A stretch of 64,000 nucleotides of DNA from Crossaster papposus. Its lineage: Eukaryota; Echinodermata; Asteroidea; Velatida; Solasteridae. The DNA lies in NCBI GenBank assembly GCA_037893245.1, contig JBAIAA010000662.1, forward strand, positions 186,001-250,000. The letters are read 5' to 3'. Below the pieces are notes generated by a model that worked only from the letters and a program-made list of their open reading frames with translations, searched no databases and was not told the origin of the DNA. This document shows positions 30,636-45,600 of the stretch, piece by piece. Both the position numbers and the translations under genes were made by a program. The number at the start of each line of letters is the position of its first letter. The first letter of the stretch is position 1.

Positions 30636-33600
30636 TCAGCTGTTGCTGAGGTCACGCAGATCCGTCAGGAATCCCTCGGGAGTCAAAATGTGCGTGGATC
30701 CTGACACAAAACGGGAAAAAATTCTCAGAATTCCATCAATCAAAGTACAGATCTTGATAGGACAGTGAACTTTTAGAGGGAAACATGTTTACTTTTATTT
30801 TTCAAATAAGTTAAGAGGGCCTAATATTTCGATCTTAACAAGATCTTCTTCAGAGACTAAATGACTGTGTACAAGAAACAAACATATATAGGGCAATATA
30901 CAGCATGATGCACATCATGGACACTGAAAAAACACAAAAGAAACAAAGCACAGAGTTCAATGGAACAAACAACAAAAGGAGGATTAGGCTGAGGGATTAA
31001 AGGGTGAGGTCAGTGTGGGTAGGATCAAAGGTGGGGTAGGAACAAAAACAGAAGGGGTAAGCCACAAGGAAAGGGGTCCAGGGTGGAGATCAAAGGGAAG
31101 AACTAACAAATAAGTATGAATAGGAGTAATGAGGAAGGGGGGGGGGGGGTTTGAGGAAAACCAGAGAAGTGAGAACAAACAAAAACAAAAACAAAATTCT
31201 GGCAAGGAATGAATCTGAAACAGATGACAAATGGAGAAAAAATAGAAGTTAATCATTTCCTAGTTGGATGTTAAGCCCATGTGGTTGAATAGTCCGAAGA
31301 CGATTCATCCAGACTTTCTCCCGGCTGAGGCGGACTGAGTCTTTCCGATGGCCAAGTGATTCTATGCCCTGAAGAATCATATCAGAAATGCAATGGTTAG
31401 GCTGGTTAAAGTGATGTCCTACAGGGGTATCCAGTTTCTTGGTGTTGACAGTCGATCGATGACCGTAGAAACGCTTTTTTAGGGCATTTTTGGTCTCTCC
31501 GACATACTGAACTCAACAAAACCTGCAAGAGATGAGATATATGACATTAGATGTACTGCAAGTGATGTTACCAATAATTCTATGAGTAGTACCAGAAGAG
31601 TGGCCAGAAAAGGAGTCAGACTCCTGAATGTGGATCTGGCAGACCACACATCTAGAGCTGCACTTGAAAGTTCCGTGCTGGATGTTAATTTGATGGTAAA
31701 TGGTAAATGAAATGAAAATAATGGATAAATCTGCTTTAACCCTGCCGTGTACAGATTATTTAGGATAGATGCACCAGAGGTTTAAATTAGAATGTTTGAG
31801 ACTAAAGTCTGAGGTTTTTCTTTTGTACCTCAGTTGTTTGCTAAAAAGCAGACTTAATTAGAGTTCAATGTCTAAGAAGCACATTCTTACCGATGTAGCA
31901 CTCCCACTTGTTGAACTGTGGGCTCTTATTGACCTCATAAGCACATCTCATCTCAGAATAAGACACGCCACCAACGATGAAGATGATTAGACGAGGGCCA
32001 CTCTTGTAGTTAGTGGCTTGCTTATCCTTGTGCCAATGACCATATCGAGCGCTACAAGAAGGGGAAATAAAGTCACAACATACAAGGCATTAAAGGTAGT
32101 ATACACCATTAGTAATTTTTTGAATTATCAGGAATGGGTGGATTTGGGGGGTTGTATTTCATAGTAAATATTGTTTGACCGACCTGTCCGAAGTTTTACA
32201 ATCATGGTTGCTGAGAAACACAAGAAAAAAGACGTTTGTTTTTAACCGGAGTCAGGCAGTTTTTCTTTTGTTGTTTTTAGGTTTTTTCGCGATCGCCGTC
32301 CGGCAATAATGAATTTTGGTTTATACAATTCAATTTTTCGGAACAATTACAGGATATCTAGGGCCCTCATTTTGCTGGATGCCTACAATCATTATTTACT
32401 TTCAAATAAGTAAGATATTTCTTAATAATTCGGTAGTAAATCTTTTTGATATCTGCAAATAGTGTATCCTACCTTTAACCATGATTACCTAGGCATTCCT
32501 GAATCTTCCAACAAAATCTACCACCTTGCCTAGTTTTGTACCTAGTTTTGGAATTTATACTTGGCAATTTTGTGACGCTTTTTTTTAAATCCAAGCAGAA
32601 AGCCATACCTCCGTGGGTTAGACCCTCCTCCATAACTAGACGCTGTATTACGACCAGATAGAAACGGGTAGATCTTCTGGTCCAGGCGATCACTAATGGT
32701 GTCCTGTCAAACAAACAAAAATAACGGAAAGTCAGGGCAAGGCAGTCTGCATCAAATCCAAGATTTGTTCGGTTACATTGTGAATGATGGGACAATGACT
32801 GTGACAAGTCACTGCTATCGACAACAACAGCGGCCGTATTTATACCTCCATGATGTCCTTGACCACTGGTGTCCATCGTGACAGCTGATAGGTGTGTTCA
32901 GTAATGCGATGGGTCCTGTCTGGTCCCTTGCCCTTACGAGCTCTCGGCTACGATTCAAAGACAAAAATGGTCATTAAAACTAGCCCGACAAAATGAGTCA
33001 AAGGCTCAGCAGGCAGCGATAATTTTTTTTGCAGGTAGGTTGGTACATAGTGTACATTTATTAGCCAATCAGAACACAGATGATGTTGACGTCATTGATG
33101 TTAGAGTTGTCTGGGATCTAACTAGGGTTAGAGGTTAGGGTTAGGGTTAGGGTTAAGGTTAGGGTTAGGGTTATGATTATAAGATAGGGTAGGGGTTAGG
33201 GGTTAGGGTTGTCCCAGACAACTCTAACATCATCGATGACGTCAACACCATCTGTGTTCTGATTGGCTAATGTACCAACCTACCTGCAGAAAAAATTATC
33301 GCCAGCAGGCAGTCTCATGAAAACTTACGTCAAAGATAATTTGGACCCCAAGATGTTTCATGTTAGTGACGATGGGCTTTTCTGGTTCAGGGATCTGGGC
33401 GTGCTGGATCAGTTTGTTCATGTTCTCCTCGCTGATACCTGGAAGGAGACGAAAAGAGAACCTGTGACTCGTGTAAAATGGATCCTATTATAGCCCCGAC
33501 TGGGCGAGGTGTCAAGAATAGGACTAAGGTTTGATTCCTACGTAAGCTTCTGTAATACTACACATTAACCCTAACCACCCTGAGTCCATCAAAATCCATT

Positions 33601-36600
33601 TTAGCAGATTCAGGATACCTCCATATTGAACAACCTGGAGGAGTGTGATGGATTGAGGATTTTAAGCCTAGCGTTACTGCAGGAGTTTGATGGATTCAAG
33701 ATATAGAAATTTAGGTGATGGACTGTGATGGACTGTGATGGACTCTATGGAGAAACACACTGCAGTTTTTTGTATGCCACCTTGGTATCCTGAATCCGCC
33801 AGAGTCCATCAACTTTTGCTGGTGGATTATTGGTGGACTCAGGATCTCTCCAGTATGCATACTGGTGGAGTCTGATGGACTCAGGACACCAGCAGTTTTT
33901 GAAAACCAAAATTGGTGGACTGTGGCGGATTCAGGATACTTTCTAGAAAAATCAGTGAGGGGGTTAGGGTTAAGACGTCAAGACACGTGTGTCAGAGTAC
34001 CCTGTCAATAGTGTCACAATAAAATGGAAAGCTTCTCATTAGTTTTTAACCCAAATCGTTCCAGGTCTAATTAAAATACACCGGAAGCTCCAGGTTTTAG
34101 AGAATTCGTCAAAGAGAGAATCGAGCCCAGTTACTCTCAGCTCAACGTGGCACTTGTTGTCCTTTGAATGTGCAAAGAAAGGTGGACCACAGAGTGGGGG
34201 ATTTCGAAGGACTTGTGAATGTTCTCTCACCGTTCTTTCCGATGACGTAGAGCAGTATAATGCGCAACTTGTCGTAGGAGGAGTACTTCTGCTCCAGCAA
34301 GATTGGCACGATGTTCCTCATCTGATCTTTGACCTTCTCTCCCTCTGGGTTGGTGCCGAGGGCCAGGTCTTGTTCAACGCGGCACAGGCTCTCCACTAGA
34401 GGCTTGAATTGCTTCATGCAATCCTCAGCTAGCCGCAGGTGGGTGGAATACTAAGGGTAACCAAGAACAAAAAAACACAGACTTAGAGGCTTAGTCGACA
34501 GGTTCTAAAAATGAGCAGGGCACAATTTCATAGCACTGCTTACCAGCCAATTTTGTGCTCAACACAGCCTCTGTCATTTCTGCTTACGGTTAACCAGTTC
34601 GCGCCGGATGACGTATATAAACGCAAAAATTCCCCCAAATTCAAAACGGATGACGCATAAACACGCCAAGTTCAAGTTCGGAAATGTATGTCAGCAGCGA
34701 GCAAGGCCGGAAATGCGTGGGTGTGCTTCCCAGCACTTTCAGCCTGAACACGCTTCGGATCGAGTTTCGTTAAAAATAATCCCGCCCGTCGGCTCGGCGA
34801 TGTTAAAATAATCCCGGCGCGAACTGGTTAAGCAGCGATTTGAAATTAGGCCCCAACCCAAGAAAAACAAGAGAAACATCAAATTTCTATAGGAATAGAC
34901 AGGCTGATGCTTTTAGGTTTTACAAGGGGAGGAGTCATTGGGGATATAAGAGGGTGGACTCACCTTTCTCATGTCTTTTTGATACTGTGGCATCTTCTTC
35001 AACATCTGAGACAAATCACGAACACTTGTCTGTGGGAAAAAAGGCAAAAATGTTGACAGCACAAGAGTTAATTTGTGTCAATTTGACAGGCAGACAAGAT
35101 TTAGAATTTGAAAAACAGCCTCTTGTGCAAAAATCATATAAGAGCACCAGGAATAAAGCATTATAGAGATCTCACCTTTTCACCTCCAGAGCCCATCTTG
35201 CCCAACTTGGCCTTTGCAAAATTCTTGAGCTGAGTCGTGATAGCCCTGTATCCATGGAGATAAGACACACTGATCAAAAACAGTTCAAAGTTCAAAGGTG
35301 AAATTATTCAACTACTTACTGAGGATTGTGTCTGTACACGACTATGACTTCTACCGTTGGCGTTATGACTTACTGTGAGACATCTGCAATGTGTTGGTGA
35401 CGCAGATTGATCCAAAGATCGTCATTCTCATCTAAGAGTACTTCCTGGTCATTCATATCACTGCCACTTGCCTCATACCTGCAAACAAGAATGGCATTCA
35501 TCGTCATTCTAATACCGAGCAATGGTAACACTCAACCATACAGCCAAGAATCCATCTTAACCTTGCTGGCAAGTATTTGGTTGAGGAACCGGCTTAGACC
35601 AGCTGTCGAATAAAACTGAATCTAATCCAAACGGATATTTTTGCGCTGTTTCTTGTTGAATTCAGCACAATTGGGGTATAAAAAAACAAAAATAACAAAT
35701 AAATAAAAAACTGACCTGTAGACGTCATTTTCAATGGGCAAGAGGTCATGGGCCATAGATTGAAAGGTCAACTCATGGAGCAAGGGTGACACAGGGTCAA
35801 AGCCACGGTCAAGAACAATCAGCTGTGAGCGATGCTTCTCAGGACCCTGAGTATCAATAATATCAGACATATGCAACGGTCAACCAACGGAAGGCAATCA
35901 AATGAAGTACTGTTGGTACCAACACATTTTATTAACCAGTTCGCGCCGGAAGACGTATATAAACGCAAAAATTCCCAAAAATTCAAAACGGATGACGCAT
36001 AAACACGCCAAGTTCAAGTTCGGAAATGTATATGTCAGCAGCGCGCAAGGCCGGAAATGCGTGGGTGTGCTTCCCGGCACTATCAGCCTGAACACGCTTC
36101 GGATCGAGTTTCGTTAAAAATAATCCCGCCCGTCGGCTCGGCGTTGTTAAAATAATCCCGGCGCGAACTGGTTAATAGATCTTTTATTTTGCACAGAGTG
36201 ATGGCAGACCACTGTATAATTTTGTAGAATTTTAACGAAGCCAGTATTTGTTAAGTCTTTGGGGCTGAATTGATTCTTACTGCATTCCCAAAATTCCTCT
36301 TCAAGTTCTTGGACATTATGCTCTACAGTCATTTAACAATATAAAGTTTACAAAAAAAAGATCCAGAGTTAAAGGTAGGATACACCATTTAGAGATATCG
36401 GAAAATGTTACTACATGTACCGAATTAATAGAAAATATTTTACTTTTAAAAGTAAATAATGACTGTAGACATCCAGCAAATTGATTATGCTAATTATCAT
36501 GTAATTGTACCGAAAAATTGAAGTTTATAAAAATAAAAACAATCGCGATAGCCAGTCAAGATAATTCAAGCAACTACCAATGGTGTATTCTACCTTTAAT

Positions 36601-39600
36601 TTCTTTTAATGTGCTTGGATGCTCTTGTAATTCACACGACTCCCTCATGGTTCAAAAAATAAATCTTGATTGTTGATCAAATTACAGATTAGGAACTAGT
36701 TCGTTTAAACAAGAAATGACAAAGAAGTATTTTGTTCAGTGAGCAGACAGTGATAAACTCACCTCTCCCATGGTAGGCTCATCTGCCTTGTACGCATCCA
36801 GTTTACTCTGAATCATCTGTGCTACCTCCAAATTACGATCAAACTCACTGAGAAGGGAAAACAAAACAAGAAACGTCCTCAACAGCTATTATGAGAAAGA
36901 ACAATATATTTAAAACATTTATGATGAAATAATTTTTAACAGGTAACCATTCCTGTAATTGGCGGTTCCTCCGCTGTTTGGATGTGGTTAGCAAATAGAA
37001 ATAGAAATCAGTGCTGTGTAAAGTAATAGTAGTCAAATTCTGCTATCCTGAAACATATAAAACCCTCCAAACCCTCTCAGGAAAAGTAAAAGATCTGTTA
37101 AGGGTCAAGATGAATGCATATCTTGGTTGCACCGTCCTGCAATCTGGAACACGATCTAAAACATTTCAATACATGTATCAGTGTTGGAGCAAAGGCTTTA
37201 ATCCTCAAGGGCTTGGCCAAGGCTTTAATCCTCAAGGGCTTGGCCAAGGCTTTGACCCTCAGCAAAGCCCAGGTCAATGCATTGACCCTCATCAAGGCCC
37301 AGGTCAAGGCATTGACCCTCATCAAGGCCCAGGTCAATGCATTGACCCTCATCAAGGCCCAGGTCAATGCATTGACCCTCATCAAGGCCCAGGTCAATGC
37401 ATTGACCCTCATCAAGGCCCAGGTCAATGCATTGACCCTCATCAAGGCCCAGGTCAATGCATTGACCCTCATCAAGGCCCAGGTCAATGCATTGACCCTC
37501 ATCAAGGCCCAGGTCAATGCATTGACCCTCATCAAGGCCGAGGTCAAGGCATTGACCCTCATCAAGGCCGAGGTCAAGGTTTTGACCCTCATCAAGGCCC
37601 AGGTCAATGCATTGACCCTCATCAAGGCCGAAGTCAAGGCATTGACCCTCATCAAGGCCGAGGTCAAGGCATTGACCCTCATCAAGGCCGAGGTCAAGGC
37701 TTTGACCCTCATCAAGGCCCAGGTCAAGGCATTGACCCTCATCAAGGCCCAGGTCAAGGCATTGACCCTCATCAAGGCCCAGGTCAATGCATTGACCCTC
37801 ATCAAGGCCCAGGTCAATGCATTGACCCTCATCAAGGCCCAGGTCAAGGCATTGACCCTCATCAAGGCCGAGGTCAAGGCATTGACCCTCATCAAGGCCC
37901 AGGTCAATGCATTGACCCTCATCAAGGCCCAGACCATGGCTTTGACCCTCATCAAGGCCCAGGCCAAGGTTTTGACCCCCATCAAGGCCCAGGCTAAGGC
38001 ATTGACTCTCAAGGCCCTACACAAAATGTTGTGTAGAGCCTTGTTCTTGACTGGTAATAGCCATGGCCTGGGTTTTGAAGGTCAAAGCCTTTGCTCCATC
38101 AATGACATGTACATGTATTTACACATTTTGCCCAAGTCAAACCTGACGGTCCTGCAACTCACCCGCGGTATCGTATAGCAGGGTATTCCCCCAGCGATGC
38201 ACACAGCGTTGCTATCTGCTCAGCGATTCTCTCAATCATCCCGGAGCAGCCACCCATGCGCACTGGGTTGTAGAAGCTGTTGAAACTCTCCGGCGAGTCC
38301 AAGGAGTACACCTGAACCCCCCCCCCAAAAAAAACCCAGAGTTGTAATGACTCGAGTCAGTGATTCAACTCAAATGTGACTCAAGTCACAATTTGTGGTG
38401 ACTCGACTCCCGACGGGTAAATGACTCGACTCAACTCGAGTCAGTGCAGGCAAATAACTCAACACGAGTCCCGATAGTTAAATGACTCGACTCAACTTGA
38501 ATCGAGTCACTGCAGGCAAATGACTCGACTTGACTCGAGTCCCTCATCAAAGGACTCATCTCGAACCTCTCATCAAAGGACTCAAGTAAAGGCTGACAAC
38601 ACTCGAGTCCCAAAAATAAAAGCAAAACTTTGCAAACAGTATGGTACAGCGGCGGCTTATTGTGTACAAATATACACCGTGTCATAAATGCCCACCTAGT
38701 GGTTCTGCAAAATAACTACCTCAAAACCGGACCAAAATGCATTTTACAATTTGTGGTTTTATCATGGGCTTTGAGCGAATTATTATTGAAAGTGCCAACA
38801 AATTTATTATATAATGTTCAAATATTGATGAGTCGAATTGAGTCAAGCTAAATGTGACTCGAATTGAGTCAAGTTAAATGTGACTCGATATGAGTCAAGC
38901 TGAATGTGACTCGAATTGAGTCAAGCTAAATATGACTCGAATTGAGTCAAGCTGAATGTGACTCGAATTGAGTCAAGCTAAATGTGACTCGAATTGAGTC
39001 AAGCTGAATGTGACTCGAATTGAGTCAAGCTAAATATGACTCGAATTGAGTCAAGCTAAATGTGACTCGAATTGAGTCAAGCTGAATGTGACTCGAATTG
39101 AGTCAAGCTAAATGTGACTCGAATTGAGTCAAGCTAAATGTGACTCGAATTGAGTCAAGCTAAATGTGACTCGAATTGAGTCAAGCTGAATGTGACTCGA
39201 ATTGAGTCAAGCTGAATGTGACTCGAATTGAGTCAAGCTAAATGTGACTCGAACTGAGTTAAGCTAAATGTGACTCGAATTGAGTCAAGCTAAATGTGAC
39301 TCGAATTGAGTCAAGCTAAATGTGACTCGAATTGAGTCAAGCTGAATGTGACTCGAATTGAGTCAAGCTAAATGTGACTCGAACTGAGTTAAGCTTAATG
39401 TGACTCGAATTGAGTCAAGCTAAATGTGACTCGAATTGAGTCAAGCTAAATGTGACTCGAATTGAGTCAAGCTAAATGTGACTCGAATTGAGTCAAGCTA
39501 AATGTGACTCGAATTGAGTCAAGCTAAATGTGACTCGAATTGAGTCAAGCTAAATGTGACTCGAATTGAGTCAAGCTGAATGTGACTCGAATTGAGTCAA

Positions 39601-42600
39601 GCTGAATGTGACTCGAATTGAGTCAAGCTAAATGTGACTCGAATTGAGTCAAGCTGAATGTGACTCGAATTGAGTCAAGCTGAATGTGACTCGAATTGAG
39701 TCAAGCTGAATGTGACTCGAATTGAGTCAAGCTAAATGTGACTCGAATTGAGTCAAGCTAAATGTGACTCGAATTGAGTCAAGCTAAATGGGACTCGAAT
39801 TGAGTCAAGCTAAATGGGACTCGAATTGAGTCAAGCTAAATGGGACTCGAATTGAGTCAAGCTGAATGGGACTCGAATTGAGTCAAGCTAAATGTGACTC
39901 GAATTGAGTCAAGCTAAATGTGAGTCGAATTGAGTCAAGTTAAATGTGACTCGAATTGAGTCAAGCTAAATGTGACTCGAATTGAGTCAAGCTAAATGTG
40001 ACTCGAATTGAGTCAAGCTAAATGGGACTCGAATTGAGTCAAGCTAAATGTGACTCGAATTGAGTCAAGCTAAATATGACTCGAATTGAGTCATGCTGAA
40101 TGTGACTCGAATTGAGTCAAGCTGAATTTCGACTCGAATTGAGTCAAGCTAAATGTGACTCGAATTGACTGGAGCTAAATATGACTCGACTTGACTAGAT
40201 ATCTTGACTCTAAGGTTTTGCATTATTACCGAGGATTCGTATGGCATAAAAGCAATGTTGATCTCCTTCAGGGTCGCAATCTTGGACTTAGCTGTGCTCT
40301 TATTGAGAGTGCTAAACAACTCATTGGGGCAACCTGTCATAACGAAAGAACAATTAATAATCAGCGATGGTCAAAAATAACCAGCCAACCAGTGTAAATG
40401 ATCATCAAAACTGAATGCCAACAACAAAGTGAGGCTTTCTCTAAATAGTACTAATCGCTAAGCCTTACAAGATAACAACTTTAATCATTTATCAACACCT
40501 TCAAAGGACTCTGATAAGCAACTGTTTTATACTGATGAGGACAGCTCAAGGTCGAATTTGGCTACAATGACATGAATCATAATACATTTGTACACTGGTA
40601 GACTAGAAGTTGCTCAGAAACATGATAAATGTAAAGCATTTGAATGTGGAAGAGAACAAAGGAAAAAGCCTGAGGAATATCTCAAAATGCTGATTTTTAT
40701 AACACTACATTGTATTTAAGATAAAAGGAGGTTCCATCAAAAGTAGAAAGAGAAGGATTTAGAAATACACGTAATTTAATACTTTGAGTTCAAATAATGA
40801 CTGTGCTTACACTCCGTGAAGAAGACGTGAGCATATTTGTACTGAGGAACAAGGGGCTCCTTGAAGTCATTGATTAACTGAGTAACAGACTGCAAAGAAG
40901 AATATCAAGATGACAAATTAACACAAATCCCATCCGACCCTTCAAAATCAAACTGCATGGTTTGTTGGATTCTGTTGGAGTAGGTACTGCACTAGTGAAC
41001 TGATTATGCTTTACATGGGTTTAGGCATACCATTATAATCAGAGTCCAACAGTTTGAGTGTAGAGTTTACCATATGGTGTTGGAATCTGTTGGAGTGAGT
41101 ACTGCACTAGTAAACTGATTATGCTTTACACAGGGTTTAGACATACCACCATAATCAGAGTCCAACAGTTTGAGTGTAGAGTTTACCATATGGTGTTGGA
41201 ATCTGTTGGAGTGAGTACTGCACTAGTAAACTGATTATGCTTTACACAGGGTTTAGACATACCACCATAATCAGAGTCCAACAGTTTGAGTGTAGAGTTT
41301 ACCATATGGTGTTGGAATCTGTTGGAGTGAGTACTGCACTAGTAAACTTATTATGCTTTACATGGAGTCAGGCAAAGCACCCTCAACAGAGTCCAACAGT
41401 TTGAGTGTAGAGTTTACCATATGATGTTGGAATTTGTTGGAGTGAGTGAGTGAGTGAGTTAGGCATACCACCATAATCAGAGTCCAACAGTTTGGGTTTA
41501 GAGTTTACCATTTGTTTGTGGGGTTTTGAAAGAGTGAGAAAGGATTAGATCCAAGTAAATCACTCAATGGGTTAGAACAGGTTTCAAAACTTGTGTAAGG
41601 TTCCAGATTTTATTAGCACATCTGGTCAATTCTAAATATGCTTACTCCCAAAAATACAAATGACAACACTGTACTGAAACTAAACGTCTACCAACAATTG
41701 CATACTCTAAATTATGAATGACTTTCGCAGTATTATACTAAGATGGAAAAAACAATTATGACACTAATTATTCAAACCAAATCACTGTGTGCATAATGTG
41801 AAGGCTTTGCCATTGGAAATACCTTCTCCGATGGCTGCATGATATAAATGGCTTCCAACGTTCGCAGAGGCTCCCGTTTCTTCATCAGGTCTTCCACCAC
41901 TGATCAAATAAACAGGTGGACAAAAAAGGATAAACAATCGTTGAATGTATACACACAAGCTGTGTGTCTCGTATGTAAGAGCGCAATGATTATAAACAGT
42001 TGCTAGGATTTTCAACGTCATATAAAATCATTCCAGATTTCTAACCTTTAAATTTTTTCATCTGTCTATCAGTATCATCATTACAAATCTGAGGCAAATA
42101 TGAGGTTTAATTTTAAATAACAATTTGTGTCTGAACTTTGAACTTACGTGTAATGCCCTGATTGGTCATATCCTTCATGCGACAACATGACGACAATATG
42201 CGCATACTCAGCTGATCTACGACTAAAACCTGAAATCAAGAAGAAACCAAAACCCAAACTAACTGCCATTATTTCAAGGTTCATTACATGTAACTAACAT
42301 GGGCCCCTACTATTTGAAATGATCCTACATGTAACTATAGTTAAGATCGTCGCAAACCCAACTACAGCTGGGGTGTAACACGTCCTCCTCCATGTAGGAA
42401 CAATGTGAATTGTCATTTTACTTGTCCACATTGTTTTTTACATTTTATAACCTTTAACCCTAACCCTCCCAAATCCTCCAAATTCCTCATTGCAAAATGC
42501 AGGATTTTGCAGGATTGAGGTCACTTGGAGTTTGATGCATTGCAGGATTTTGCAGGATTGAGGTTACTTGGGGTTTTACCCCTGCAGGAATATGGAGGAT

Positions 42601-45600
42601 TCAGGTTATCAGGCTGAATGTGACACACAAGGATTTTGCAGGATTGAGGTCACTTGGAGTTTGATGCATCGCAGGATTTTGCAGGATTGAGGTTACTTGG
42701 GTTTTTACTGACTGCAGCCAGGGCAAGACTGCAGGATTTTGCAGGATACAGGCTGTATGGTCACCAGTGACCAATATTGGAGGATTTTGCAGGATTCAGG
42801 TTACTTGGAGTTTTAACAATTTAGGAATTGGAGGATTTTGCAGGATTCAGGTTATGTGTAAGTAAAAATGGGTAGGGAGTTAGGGTTAATCAGTTTAACT
42901 TACTTTCCATTCATTTCGTTTCTTTAGAGGGGAGAACACCTCGTTCATAATCCCTGCAAGTGCAAGAGACAAAGACACTTAACATCAGCAAAACATGCAA
43001 TTTCAGTCACCCATTACTTCATTAAGTAGTTATTGGTTATTGACATGATCAATATTTACATCATGTAGACAATAATCAATCATGAATGCTGAAAAATGTA
43101 TAACACTCTTTACATCTTCATATTCCAAAAAATTGTTAACACACCCTCGCGGCTGGGGTTAAAGACATGCAGTGTTGGAACTCTCTGTGCACATACATAA
43201 ATCATGCATGTGCACCGCATTTATGTATGGTAGAATGCTTGTATGCAAGACAGTTTGCTATTTATGTACATGTACCATGAACTGTGCACATCTTGCATGT
43301 ACGTTATTTAAAAAAAATGCAAACTGTATTTACAAATGTATTTGCAACTAAATACGGTATTTACAGGTTCATTCGTACATGTTCAAGTCTCAAAGTACCC
43401 TTATGTACAGGTACGTATACAATACATGTTGTACCCTCATATTTAGCAAGACAATAAAAATAATTTTGTCACAGAAAAAAAATATTCTTATTAGAAAATG
43501 GACTTTAAATCTGCAAATGGATCAGTGCTTTAGATTTCCACCTGACTAAAGCAAGTTTGTAAATTTGAGTTAAAAAAAAAATCATTGTTGCCCCCACACT
43601 AAAATTATAAAACTTTAAAAATATTGATTTTAGGGAATATGCAAGGTAACAGAAATCCTCTAGTTATCCATACAACAAAATTGATTTTAAGAAAAAAAGA
43701 GAGGGGAAGTTTATCTGTCATTTCCAGAGTGTTGACGCTATGACTCATGAATGCCTGTAATAATTACATAAAGATATTACCATAGTGGATTACTGGCAAA
43801 CTGTACATGTATTTGTACTGTACCTTTTTATGTTTGCCCTGAGAAATAATAAATGAAAATGAAATGAAATGTATAATTAATGGAACTGGAAGCCAAGGTT
43901 GATTGAAATGTAGAATTAATGTACCCATAAGTGTAGGCCTTGTACATTCAAATTCATACATGTACATCATGTACCCACAGGAATTTATGTATACATTGTA
44001 CAAGTCCCTATACTCACTGTGCGGGTATACAGAAATGTGAAGGAGAGTTTAATTGCATTGATCAGCATGAGTGAATACAACGGGTCAATATGGAGCAGAG
44101 GTGTTTTTGCATAATGCACTGCCTTGGGGCAATACATAAACACCATCAGCATTCCTTTTTTTGTTTGTTCTATGTCTCTAAACAAACATCAAATGTGCCA
44201 ATATGTTGCGGTGATAGCAATGTGTATCCACTATCCATGATAAATGTCAAGGTAATGAAGGAATGTTATGTGGGCATTGAGTGAACCAGGGCTGTTTGTA
44301 AATTGTTTCTAAGTCACTCATCAATCAAGACTGTCTCACATGAGTAATCTTTTATTTTTTCACTGGCCCTTCTACTCGGCAGTGCAGAGGATTTGCAGTA
44401 GAATCCAATGCTGCCTCTTCTATGCCTTAACGAAGACACAAATACCCTTTGAACATCGCTACAATAATTTCTATGTGATAATGAATAAAACGCTTATTGC
44501 ATGATAAGTGAAGTAAGTTTGGGAGAGATAAGAAAATCGAGATTGCCCACTCCAATTTTTGATTTTGTTTTCCTAAAATGACAACCGTCGCATCAAATTG
44601 GCCTATCGCGGTAGAATTGCATCAACACAGCTTGTGAAATATTGTCCAATAATAAAGATGAATTACAAATCGACGCAGAACAAAAAGTGCCAAAATTCAT
44701 AGGGTTGTCTCAACTTTTACATTAACCCTAACCCCCTAGGCCTTACTTTGGGCTAAAGAACTGTGTACTACATAATACTACTTAGTATTTTGTAGCACTG
44801 GGTCTCTCCGTGACTGGTGATTGGGTGTGTACTGACAGAGTACAGATACTACAAAATACTAATAGTGGCAATACAGGTCAGTAATGGTCAAAAAATGCAG
44901 TAGTCCAGCCTTGACCCAATGCTGTGTCCTAAGTGACATTTTTTGCTGTAGAGTTTAGAACAACTTACACAGCATACATGGGCCATGCACACTCAGCAAG
45001 CAGAGGGACCCAATGCTAAAAAGTACTACGAGTGCAATAAGGGGTGAAGTACCCAATACTAAAAATTACTACAGGCATTGCAGTGCACACAAGTCAGTGA
45101 GAGTACTGCATACTACTTTTTACTACTAGTAGTAAAAAGTAGCATTAGGTAGGGTTAGGGTTAATTGCACATTTTTTTTGACTAACCCTAACCCTCAGTA
45201 TTTTGACTAGACACCCTGCCAGATGCAGCATTCTGCATCATTTGTCAAACTGACAATCCTGCCCAGTGCAGCAAGATCCATCAGGTCAGAAATCAGGTCA
45301 AACTGCTTCAGAGTCTGCAGTCACCTAAAGCAGCAGAATCCATCTCTGCCATTGTTCAATGATGATTAGCTCTCAGTCTTAGACTGTGGTTGTTTATGCG
45401 CTGGTGTTGACAGCTGAATGCATCAAAGTGCACCAGACTTTGTACCTGATGCACTGCGCTGTGTTTAGCAAGGTTGGGTGGAAAAAGAACTTGGATGGAA
45501 ATTTATGCTATAAAATGCTTTTGTGTTCATCCCATTACACACTAGATGTCCAATCCAGAGACCATCCCATGCCTCTAAAATCTCTACATGTTGTCTAGTT

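Noticed and set aside
33120-33210. Chromosome end
   Set aside because: The TTAGGG-type repeats are short, degenerate and enclosed by inverted arms within a gene.
37011-38178. Open frames of more than 300 codons on both strands (plus strand 37011-37997 and 37114-38178; minus strand 37098-38024)
   Set aside because: They are produced by the 30-bp minisatellite, whose unit is a multiple of three without stops. It lies in an intron of STXBP1.
38826-40190. CRISPR-like array
   Set aside because: Head-to-tail 26-bp units without unique spacers, in an animal intron.
45182-45600. A further TTAA-CCCTAACC element after 45164
   Set aside because: A telomere-like start is present, but no matching right end was found and the first base of TTAA is changed.
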